A stretch of DNA of 64,000 bases from Pseudomonadales bacterium (GTDB lineage: Bacteria > Pseudomonadota > Gammaproteobacteria > Pseudomonadales > Azotimanducaceae): positions 1-64,000 of the forward strand of contig WTGV01000059.1 of the NCBI GenBank assembly GCA_011525295.1, written 5' to 3'. The translations under genes and the position numbers were made by a program. The notes beneath the pieces are model-generated. The model was not told the origin of the DNA. It searched no databases and saw nothing but the letters and a program-made list of their open reading frames with translations. Positions 16,024 to 23,942 of this stretch are shown here, one piece after another (the first letter of the stretch is position 1; each line of letters opens with the position of its first letter).

Positions 16024-19000
16024 TCACTCTAAAGGTACCCATCGAATCGCATCCGCGTAAATAGTCTTCTTTTCAGACGAACCAGAAATCCAAACTTCCG
16101 TCCGCGTCGAATCGACATCAAATGTGCCGAGTACATGCCACCCATATTCTGCGTTTTGTGCATCGAATTCGATAGTCTCTTCCCGCTCTCCAATCACTAC
16201 TTTTATCCTGGTGTTTCCAGCTGGATATAGTTTAAACCAGTCAGCTGATAGTCCTTGGTATAGCAATACTAGTGTTTCTCGATCACTCGGAGCGAGTTCC
16301 TCAACCGGCTGGTGATATTCGAGTTGCCATCGCCCCTTCTTTGGTAAAGTAGCACTGTACTTTGCGTACGATGGTTTACCCTCGCGACCGTGGTGAATGA
16401 AGGCGTAAGTACTGCGGTATTTACCGTAAGCTCTTTGAGCCGACCGTCGTACCCACCGCTGTTTGGGTGGTGGTTCGCCGTCTTCAAACACGTACGCGGG
16501 CAGACCATTGTCCCATTCTTCGACTATCGAAGTGCCAAGTATCTCCCGCAAATATGAAACCCCTGGTAACAACGTGAATGGGGGATTTTCGTACACAATC
16601 TCAAAATTTTCATCGATATCATCAACTATCACTGCCTGACTCTCCGGTGGCGACCATTCGGTTTTGACAACATAAGGTTGTCGTGTTTCGGCAATCTTGT
16701 TCAAATCAATCACAGGTGGAATGTCAACGCGTATAGCATCCCGATTTAACGATAAATACGGTTCAACAAACATAACATCGACGGGCCATTGATACTCGCT
16801 CGATATGGACAATTTCACCGATTCATTACCGCGAACCAAAAATGCTTTGTACCAGTGTCTCGAATCCCAACGACGAGCACCGTGTCCTTGAGGGTGTGCG
16901 TTGGTGTACGACACGTCCACAAATCCGTCATATGGTTGGGCGTTGTGCACAACAACGGAAGCTTCAAATCGTTTCTGACCCGTCTCGGTGTCAGGAAGTC
17001 TTCTACTGCTAGGTTCGGCTACGATAAAGCCGGGTAGACCTTTCATGTTGAGCCAATCACCAAGAACGGCTTCTATGTCAAGATCGATATTGTTTGCTTG
17101 CTGAATCAAATCATCGTAGCTGTAAGACTCACCTTTCAATGTCTTCGAGAGTTGTCCAATAAGCCTCGCGGTCGCTCCTCTTCCAAGAATTTCCAAGATA
17201 ATCTGGCTCAAAGTCGTCGACTTAGCAGAAATGACTCGAAGACTCCTCAGAGGTGCTTGCTCGGTTGTGAGTTCGCCGAGTGAATATTGCTCTAGATCAT
17301 TCCACACGATTGAGCGAGTGTTGTATCGAAGCAACGCTAGTTCTTCGCGGCTCTTCGTAGCCTCATTTTTACCTACGTCGAATAGATCGAACACGCTTCT
17401 TTTTGCATTTTCTAAAGCCAATTCAAAGATAAAAAAACGGCCGGGATCTCTACGAATACGATCTCCTTCAAAGATACTGTAATCAAAGAGTAAGTGTTGT
17501 ACCAATTCCTCCATGACATGATCGAGTACTGTTGCACCTGTTTCTGTGGTTGAAGTCTGGTGTTTAACAAAGTTCCGAGCAAAGCCTATAGTGGGGTGCT
17601 CTCCAAACACGTTGCTGTTGAAATATTTGGACAAGTATGACCCCGGAACAGACACTCGTATTCGATAGTCTTCTGAAAAATCATCGCCACCCCAATTTCT
17701 TTCGAACCAGTATTCGGAGTTTGTTGACACTTTAGTGTTCGGCAGCGAAGATTCTCGCATCATGACCATGCCTGGAGGTCCCAGAGTAGTGTCCATCATC
17801 CATCCGCCACCGTAGACGCGTAAAGAAATCGGGACTTCCACGAGAGAGAACATGTCGTAGGGATACACAACTCTGGCTTTTTTATGCCAATTGAGCCAAC
17901 TCAAGATCCGCGTCTTCAAATTCCTCTCGATTACACTCAGGTCATGAAATGTACGGCGGTGATGCTTCGTAAAAAGTACTTCAAACTCAATGCCTTCGAC
18001 TTCAATGCTAGCGCGCTCAAAATCACTGCTCACTAAGGTAATTTCTGGAACTGGATTCCCAGGAGCAATTTGATAGGTGGATTGACGTGAATCGTTTGAC
18101 TTTTCAGCCACCCGATGACCGCCACCAGCCACCAACCAGTCTTGTGGAACTGATACTTTGAGGTCAACTGTAAACAAGTCCCGAGGTCTGACCTCCAATC
18201 TATCTTCGCCAGTGGCTGCACCGGAAGAGGGATACCACTTAATTCCCGATGTTAACACCACGAAATCCCGATGAAATATGTAATTTTCGGTTCCAAGTGC
18301 GAACAAGTTCCGAACATTCGCTCCAGCAATGTCTTTCGACTTCACCGCCGCGTCTAAATACGCAAAGCGCGCATCCGGGCGACCCTGAGCTGTCACTCTG
18401 ACTTCAACCGAGCCGTTGTCGTTTGCAGGAATCGGAACTTGTAAGATTCCTTTCTCGAATCTAGGGGGAGTTATTTCTTCTCCTCCAACCCATAGCTGAA
18501 GTTTACGATATCCTGGATTCAATGACAACACGACATAGTCATGCACGTTGTTCTCTGGTGGGATCAAGTCAACCGTGACGTCCAACAGCACCTTACGGCC
18601 TGGGAAAATGTCTACAGCTCCGCGTATATGGGTAACGTCAGGAAATGTGCTGAGATCCATTGCGTCATGCGTGCGAACCCAGTCTTGAACTTCCATTCGA
18701 CTTAGATGTTGGAATCCTAAGGTTCCACCTATTACGAAGCTACCGAGCACGAATGCACCAATACCGCCCAGGGTGTAGTGTCGCCGGTGCATTAAAGGAC
18801 GTCGCAAAAAACTCCCCGCCAAGACGATAAAACTACCAGCAAATAACATGAGGGAGAACCGATTGAGCAAGATTTCACCCGATACCAAGCGAGGTGCAAT
18901 TTCTGACGGAAAGAGTGAGGCACCTGAGCTGGTAACCAGAACACCGGTATAGTCAAGCGGCAATCGAAGAAACAACCAAAACACGATTATGACGCCCCCA

Positions 19001-19569
19001 AGAGCGAGCGCGATGACGACTATCCTCGATCGTATGATCGTTGAAAGAAATATGGTTAACGCGCCGAAGAACGCCAGATTCGGTACGAGATCCCAGATCA
19101 AAAACGAAGCTACGCTGTGCAATTCAATGAGATTTCCGTATCCGAGGTTATTCAGTTCAGCAATCCAACCGTACAGCACGACAAACGTAATGAACACTAC
19201 CATGGGTACTGCAATTAGTATTACTAATCCCAATAAACGCGCTAACAGCACGACGACGTTAGAGGCCGGAACGACAGCTAAAACTTCGTCGATCTTATTT
19301 CGTATATCTCTCCCTCGCAGGTCATACGCCAGCAAAATCATTGCGATGCAATAGAGTGCGATGAAATATGGTCCCAGCGTCGCAGCTATGTAAGTTGGAG
19401 CCATCATCCCAACACTCGCGGATTCTGCCGCTCTTAGGATGTATTGCAGTTCAACCAATACATAAAAGGAAGCACTAACTAAGAACGCCACGAGCAGAAT
19501 CAACTTCGTGCGTTGCAGTTTGAGAGACTGCTTCACTTCAGTCAGTGCGAACACCAAGAACATATACAT
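16024..19569 (-). CDS. giant ABC-2 permease / M1-like / golvesin-like fusion protein (paralogue B)
   Basis: 1181 residues with the same layout as the product of 8014-11469. Residues 1-295: membrane domain with a first helix at about 22-45 and further segments, including AYDLRGRDIRNKIDEVLAVV, which matches AFDAGHLHNRNRIAEVLDSK in paralogue A. Residues about 310-900: extracytoplasmic part with GRPDARFAYLDAAV, VEVPISLRVYGGGWMMDTTL and PPGMVMMRESSLP. As in A, no HExxH is present, so peptidase activity is unlikely. The C-terminus ends IYADAIRWVPLE, golvesin-like. No ATPase gene adjoins. Whether A and B form a heterodimer or replaced one another is open. Start could also be the ATG at 19563. Confidence 0.7.
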   Translation of the reverse strand: MYMFLVFALTEVKQSLKLQRTKLILLVAFLVSASFYVLVELQYILRAAESASVGMMAPTYIAATLGPYFIALYCIAMILLAYDLRGRDIRNKIDEVLAVVPASNVVVLLARLLGLVILIAVPMVVFITFVVLYGWIAELNNLGYGNLIELHSVASFLIWDLVPNLAFFGALTIFLSTIIRSRIVVIALALGGVIIVFWLFLRLPLDYTGVLVTSSGASLFPSEIAPRLVSGEILLNRFSLMLFAGSFIVLAGSFLRRPLMHRRHYTLGGIGAFVLGSFVIGGTLGFQHLSRMEVQDWVRTHDAMDLSTFPDVTHIRGAVDIFPGRKVLLDVTVDLIPPENNVHDYVVLSLNPGYRKLQLWVGGEEITPPRFEKGILQVPIPANDNGSVEVRVTAQGRPDARFAYLDAAVKSKDIAGANVRNLFALGTENYIFHRDFVVLTSGIKWYPSSGAATGEDRLEVRPRDLFTVDLKVSVPQDWLVAGGGHRVAEKSNDSRQSTYQIAPGNPVPEITLVSSDFERASIEVEGIEFEVLFTKHHRRTFHDLSVIERNLKTRILSWLNWHKKARVVYPYDMFSLVEVPISLRVYGGGWMMDTTLGPPGMVMMRESSLPNTKVSTNSEYWFERNWGGDDFSEDYRIRVSVPGSYLSKYFNSNVFGEHPTIGFARNFVKHQTSTTETGATVLDHVMEELVQHLLFDYSIFEGDRIRRDPGRFFIFELALENAKRSVFDLFDVGKNEATKSREELALLRYNTRSIVWNDLEQYSLGELTTEQAPLRSLRVISAKSTTLSQIILEILGRGATARLIGQLSKTLKGESYSYDDLIQQANNIDLDIEAVLGDWLNMKGLPGFIVAEPSSRRLPDTETGQKRFEASVVVHNAQPYDGFVDVSYTNAHPQGHGARRWDSRHWYKAFLVRGNESVKLSISSEYQWPVDVMFVEPYLSLNRDAIRVDIPPVIDLNKIAETRQPYVVKTEWSPPESQAVIVDDIDENFEIVYENPPFTLLPGVSYLREILGTSIVEEWDNGLPAYVFEDGEPPPKQRWVRRSAQRAYGKYRSTYAFIHHGREGKPSYAKYSATLPKKGRWQLEYHQPVEELAPSDRETLVLLYQGLSADWFKLYPAGNTRIKVVIGEREETIEFDAQNAEYGWHVLGTFDVDSTRTEVWISGSSEKKTIYADAIRWVPLE

Positions 19570-19861
19570 TTAGATGCCTCTCAACATCGGATGGTCAATA
19601 CTTGCTGATTTTTGGGGTTTCATACCTGACTATGTGAGCTACAAAATCACTCTGGTTCCCTAGATTTCCTCTTTATGGAGTAGTACACCTATGCTACCTA
19701 CGTTCTATGTGTCTGCTTTAGTACTCAGAGACCGAGGCTTCACTGACCTATTCGGCCGAAGAAAAACTCAAACCTAATTAGTGGCCTGCATCTACATCAC
19801 CACACACACCAGATGAAAGTTTTTTGCTCTAAGTGTATGCGACAGCTGTTTAGGTGATGAA

Positions 19862-20455
19862 CTATCTGTCTCTAGCATGGGCAGGCGCAGGTTCATCAGT
19901 CAATGGCGTGTTTACCTCCCTCATCAATCGCCGAGTTCGCCGAAGAAGCCCGTAGCACAAAACAGGTAATGCGAGACAACCCACAACAACAATCACCAAA
20001 ACCAGATGAGTAACCTGAATTGAGCCCGTCAATAGAAGAATAACCGCACCACCAAGTACGATGGCTGCTATTATTGAGAGCACTATAGCACTAGCTTTAG
20101 CCCATTCTCGGGGCGAGTAAAGTTCCCGAAAGAACCGCTCAGTGTAGTAGAGAGGGTTTTGTGCTTCCTCGATTTTTACATCTAGTTCTCTTACCATTCG
20201 ACGATATCGTCGAAGAAGCCAATAGAGCAAAACACTCGTTACGAAACCACTCAACAAAACTATCCAAACCGGAATGGGAGCTGGAATTAAGTCCGCGAAA
20301 TGAAAAATAACTATACCAACAACTAGCATGAGTGCTAATATTGAGATAACTATTGCGAAAGATATAGCCCAGAATCCAGGCGAGTAAAATTCCCGAAAAT
20401 TTCGTTCACAATAGTGGAGAGGGTGGTGTTTTTCCTTCTGTTTTACATCATTCAT
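19862..20455 (-). CDS. four-helix membrane protein with internal duplication
   Basis: 197 residues from the ATG at 20455, which has GAGGGG six bases upstream (a GTG at 20467 would add MRGQ). It consists of two similar halves of about 90 residues: HPLHYCERNFREFYSPGFWA ... YWLLRRYRRMVRELD and NPLYYTERFFRELYSPREWA ... YGLLRRTRRLMREVN, each with two membrane segments. It is therefore a fused duplicate of a two-helix unit. The next gene (20818-21387) carries the same ending motif. Function unknown. Confidence 0.65.
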   Translation of the reverse strand: MNDVKQKEKHHPLHYCERNFREFYSPGFWAISFAIVISILALMLVVGIVIFHFADLIPAPIPVWIVLLSGFVTSVLLYWLLRRYRRMVRELDVKIEEAQNPLYYTERFFRELYSPREWAKASAIVLSIIAAIVLGGAVILLLTGSIQVTHLVLVIVVVGCLALPVLCYGLLRRTRRLMREVNTPLTDEPAPAHARDR

Positions 20456-20467
20456 TTGTCCCCTCAC

Positions 20468-20817
20468 CTGTTCAAGTCATGGTACACATTCTGCGGTTCT
20501 CGAAGGAAAGTATCGCGTTAGTCGCCAGTGTGGACCGGTTCTTTAACCCGTTTCGTTCCTCGTTGAACGAAGAAACTCGAACCAATATTTCCAGCCATCG
20601 TCAATAATTTCGGCGACGATTTGCGACCTCGTGTTTGAAATCATCCTATTGCTCGCTATTTGAGATTTTTCCGCGTTCTATGTCCGATCATCACTGGGGG
20701 AAAGTACCAGACGACTCAGGCTTCAAAATACTTCGGTATCTTAGACTCTCCGATACTGAAGTCATAGTCGGTATTGAAAGCTCCTGTTAATGTTTCTTCA
20801 TCTGTCTTGATGATGAA
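20468..20817. other. intergenic stretch between two related membrane genes
   Basis: 350 bases. A short hairpin TTCGTTC/GAACGAA is visible near 20557-20577, without a T-run. No gene or RNA is recognised. Confidence 0.3.
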
Positions 20818-21387
20818 CTAGCTGTCTTCAACCGGAGTAAGTGCGTGCTCTTCGGCTAGTTGGGTGGTCATTTTTCTGACCATAAGGCGGGTACGCTGAA
20901 CGAGCCAGTAAAAAGAGCAAACGCTCAACACAAACCAACCCGAGAAAACCATCCAAACGATAGGGGAAATCCGAATTGCACCGTTAAAGTGTGCGATGAG
21001 AGCTGCCGCGAAGACTATAAAAAACAAGAAAAAAGGACCGGATGCGAACCAATAAGAAACTCGGTACACTCTCTTTTCCTGAGCAGACAGGAACTTTAAT
21101 GGTTCCTCTGCTTTACTGCTGAAGAACGAATCAACCCCTTTTTGACGTACTTTAATAGATATGTACGTAAGGATCACGATGGAAAGACAGTTTACTAGAA
21201 AGAGGACCACACCCCATAGTTCCACCTTAAACCCAAAAAACACAACACTTACACCCATAATCACTGCGGAACAGATGGGTAGGAGTGTAATAATCGGTAG
21301 GTATTTCAGGAATAACTTGTACAGATTGTGATCTAAAGAACTAATCGCTAGCCAAGCGCGACCTTCCGCTTCTGACCTTGATTTCAT
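20818..21387 (-). CDS. four-helix membrane protein related to the 19862 gene
   Basis: 189 residues with membrane segments at roughly 28-55, 57-78, 115-137 and 141-163. The second half ends in FYWLVQRTRLMVRKMTTQLA, which parallels YGLLRRTRRLMREVNTPLT at the end of the 19862-20455 product; both then run into a short acidic/Ala tail. The first half is more divergent. This supports descent from one two-helix module by duplication and tandem copying. The function is not known; no transport motif is visible. Confidence 0.6.
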   Translation of the reverse strand: MKSRSEAEGRAWLAISSLDHNLYKLFLKYLPIITLLPICSAVIMGVSVVFFGFKVELWGVVLFLVNCLSIVILTYISIKVRQKGVDSFFSSKAEEPLKFLSAQEKRVYRVSYWFASGPFFLFFIVFAAALIAHFNGAIRISPIVWMVFSGWFVLSVCSFYWLVQRTRLMVRKMTTQLAEEHALTPVEDS

Positions 21388-21764
21388 GAACTTCTTCTCG
21401 TAGCTCCCTTTTTCCGCGTGGTTGGAGAATAGTATACCTCTCCTTCAGCATTCCACCCTAGCGTCTAGTGCGTAATAGTCAGCCATAAGGGAGACTAATC
21501 ATGATCAGCTCAGAATCTGTCTACTAAAGAACCTCATAAATGTCCAACCACCAGACCAACCACACAGACGAGGGTAGTGTTTTGCCAAAGGCTGAAGCTG
21601 GTGTCACTGCAAACAAGGTGCAGGTACATGGGCAGGACTCAACAGCAGAGACGAATATGAGACTTGACTACCACGATTACACGGACTACGCTGGATTGCG
21701 AGGGCATCAGAGAGAGCAAGCTTGGCGAACCGATCGCATCGAAAATTTGACGCGTGAGATAGGT
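21388..21764. other. intergenic stretch next to tRNA-Thr
   Basis: 377 bases. A plus-strand frame beginning at 21540 runs on into the antisense of the tRNA and is rejected. I looked for a second copy of the tRNA 3' end in the accessory DNA to the left and saw none. Confidence 0.35.
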
Positions 21765-21841
21765 TGGTGCCGGAACGCAGATTCGAACTGCGGACCTACT
21801 GATTACGAATCAGTTGCTCTGCCTAACTGAGCTATTCCGGC
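21765..21841 (-). tRNA. tRNA-Thr (anticodon CGU)
   Basis: On the minus strand the sequence folds as a full cloverleaf: acceptor GCCGGAA/TTCCGGC, D arm GCTC...GAGC, anticodon stem ACTGA/TCAGT with loop TTCGTAA (anticodon CGT at positions 34-36), T arm CGCAG-TTCGAAT-CTGCG. The CCA end is encoded (21765-21767). 77 bases. It reads ACG codons. The 3' end points toward the accessory region, which makes it a plausible old integration site. Confidence 0.95.
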
Positions 21842-21996
21842 AGTGTGTCACCGCAAATTTTAATTTGCTGCTTCTACTATTGTGAGGCGATGTAACCGAT
21901 GACCGGGTATTATTCGTCTAAATACACACTGAGGACTTATCGCAGATATGGACTTTTAGTCTGCGACTCAAGAACACACATAAACTTCAAAAGAAG

Positions 21997-22842
21997 ATGA
22001 CCAATTTATATATCTATACGCTCGCTGGTTTGATTGGTTTAGTCATTGGGAGCTTCCTCAATGTAGTAATCTCTCGTCTTCCTGTCATCGTGAGTACCGG
22101 GAACACTGACGAACAGGACGACGACGAAACTCGTGATCTCAGGTTCAATCTATGGATGCCTCGGTCTCGGTGCGAGTCATGTTTGACTCCGATTCGCTAC
22201 CGCGACCTCATACCTGTGCTGAGTTGGGTACTACTAAAGGGCAGGTGTCGTAATTGTTCGGAACAAATTTCGTGGCGATACCCCATAGTAGAGACATTAG
22301 GATGTTTGTTCGCGATCTTGCTAGTCGGACACTTCGACACTAAGGTGGCGATTGGGTGTGCTGCAATTTGCGTAGCACTCTTGATCGCACTCAGTGCTAT
22401 CGACATAGAACACGGCATACTACCCGACGAGTTAAACTACGTTTTACTATGGAGTGGCTTACTCACCAGTATTTGTTTCCAGCACTCGAACGTGTTTCCG
22501 TCTCCTGGCGAGGCGATCATCGGTTCAGTCGTAGGATACCTGAGTTTTTGGTTAATCAATTTCTTGTTCCGAATAGTTCGCGATAAAGATGGTTTAGGAC
22601 AGGGAGACTTCAAACTACTAGCTGCAATCGGTGCTTGGGTAGGCTGGCATTTGTTGTCCATTGTTGTTCTCATAGCTCTCGTGATCGGTTTTGTTTACGG
22701 AATAGTTCGAATATTGCAGAAGCGTTACTCCAAAGACGAAGGCATCCCATTTGGCCCCTCTTTGTGCATGGGATGTGTTTGTGTTGTGATATACCGCCAG
22801 GAGTTTTTCAATTTGGTGTTCCTGAGTTCTTTGCCGGGCTAA
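21997..22842 (+). CDS. pilD: prepilin peptidase / N-methyltransferase
   Basis: 281 residues, polytopic inner-membrane aspartic protease that cleaves type IV prepilin (and type II secretion pseudopilin) leaders and methylates the new N-terminus. N-terminal segment LIGLVIGSFLNVVISRLP is typical. The cytoplasmic zinc-binding part has two CxxC pairs (CESC, CRNC) followed by SWRYPIVE. Catalytic aspartates lie in SAIDIEHGILPDELN and GLGQGDFKLLAAIGAWVGW. Eight membrane segments are plausible. The usual partners pilB and pilC are not next to it here; it stands alone between tRNA-Thr and a lipoprotein gene. Confidence 0.9.
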   Translation: MTNLYIYTLAGLIGLVIGSFLNVVISRLPVIVSTGNTDEQDDDETRDLRFNLWMPRSRCESCLTPIRYRDLIPVLSWVLLKGRCRNCSEQISWRYPIVETLGCLFAILLVGHFDTKVAIGCAAICVALLIALSAIDIEHGILPDELNYVLLWSGLLTSICFQHSNVFPSPGEAIIGSVVGYLSFWLINFLFRIVRDKDGLGQGDFKLLAAIGAWVGWHLLSIVVLIALVIGFVYGIVRILQKRYSKDEGIPFGPSLCMGCVCVVIYRQEFFNLVFLSSLPG

Positions 22843-23047
22843 ACACTGTTTCGTTTCATAAAAGGCTACGCAACCCCTCAAATGAAGCACCAACTTGGTG
22901 AATCGAATTCTTAAATTTCCGCTCCTACTTTCTCTTCTAAACTCTAAAATGCTTAGCACATTTTCTAGTGGGTACAAAACACTCGCGTCAACGACAGGAC
23001 GATCGACTGGTAACCAACAATTTCCACAGGGAATAGGACATTTTTTG

Positions 23048-23638
23048 ATGAACGTGAGAGCTCTAATTAAGAAACGAGGAACCATCGTTGATTTTTGGTC
23101 TACTTTTAGCTTAGTGTTTATCGGCATGTCGACACTGATGTTGACTGGATGCGCTTCAGTGTTCAGCGTGTCAGAATACCCCGTTCGCCTTGACAGCGTC
23201 CCATCGGATATGGAGATCGTAGTTACTGATCGCAGTGGCAACATCGAATATCGCGGACAGACACCCGCAATCGTAGACTTAGATGCTCGTGGAGGCTACT
23301 TCGTACGAGAGACATTCACCGTAGAGCTCTATGACGCTGGTAAAGTTGTAGGTCGAACACAAATCAAAGGGGGAATCGATCTTTGGTACTTCGTAAACTT
23401 CATAAGTAGGCCTTGGACAACATTAGTAGGGTTCTTTGTAATCGATCCAATTACCGGTGCGATGTGGTCTCTTGATAAGAGCGTAACCGTTTTTCGGGAT
23501 GTCAAAACTACAGGCACAATCAGTTCTGCTCAACCGCAAATCGACGATGTTGAAGACTCTTCTGAGTCCAATCAAGATGACTTGGTCGCGCAAAAATCCG
23601 ATGTGGATTCAACACCAATAAGTGAAGAGACTAAGTAA
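23048..23638 (+). CDS. lipoprotein, unknown function
   Basis: The frame is open from 22895, but the ATG at 23048 (AGGA ten bases upstream) gives a normal lipoprotein signal: MNVRALIKKRG, a hydrophobic stretch, then STLMLTGC with the lipobox LTGC at about residues 33-36. The mature part (about 160 residues) begins ASVFSVSEYPVRLDSVPSDM, contains GGYFVRETFTVELYDAGK and a hydrophobic stretch GGIDLWYFVNFISRPWTTLV, and ends in a Ser/Asp/Glu-rich tail. This resembles small envelope lipoproteins with a PEGA-like surface, but I do not assign a family. Confidence 0.6.
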   Translation: MNVRALIKKRGTIVDFWSTFSLVFIGMSTLMLTGCASVFSVSEYPVRLDSVPSDMEIVVTDRSGNIEYRGQTPAIVDLDARGGYFVRETFTVELYDAGKVVGRTQIKGGIDLWYFVNFISRPWTTLVGFFVIDPITGAMWSLDKSVTVFRDVKTTGTISSAQPQIDDVEDSSESNQDDLVAQKSDVDSTPISEETK

Positions 23639-23726
23639 CCCAAATACTCGCTAGAACGACTATGCTATTAGTCTTTGGAAGTGTTACCGGAAGAAATTTT
23701 CGAGTTCTCAAGCGTGCAGAACTTAG

Positions 23727-23921
23727 ATGAGATCGCGTTTAGTTCAATGTCCAACGTGTAAAACGTCTAGTGAATGGGCACCGGATAATCCCTACCGGCC
23801 GTTTTGCTCTGAACGTTGCAAATTAATAGATTTAAACGAATGGATTGAGGAGCGACGTTCTATTCCGGGAGATCCAGTTGAAGTTCCACCGCAACACCCA
23901 ATCGACTCCGAAGAGCAATAA
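23727..23921 (+). CDS. yacG: DNA gyrase inhibitor / zinc-binding protein YacG
   Basis: 64 residues. The zinc site is complete: CPTC near residue 8 and FCSERC near residue 27, with the characteristic [16 protein letters not shown] and a following acidic/Pro tail. YacG binds GyrB and blocks DNA binding by gyrase in E. coli. Gene lies convergent with secA (gap about 21 bases), near a prepilin peptidase, a common gammaproteobacterial neighbourhood (the pilD-coaE-yacG group, here without coaE). Confidence 0.9.
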   Translation: MRSRLVQCPTCKTSSEWAPDNPYRPFCSERCKLIDLNEWIEERRSIPGDPVEVPPQHPIDSEEQ

Positions 23922-23942
23922 GGAACAACCTAACTGGGTCCG

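Noticed and set aside
21540-21830. 96-codon plus-strand frame
   Set aside because: It runs through the antisense of the tRNA-Thr gene and has no ribosome site; a chance frame.
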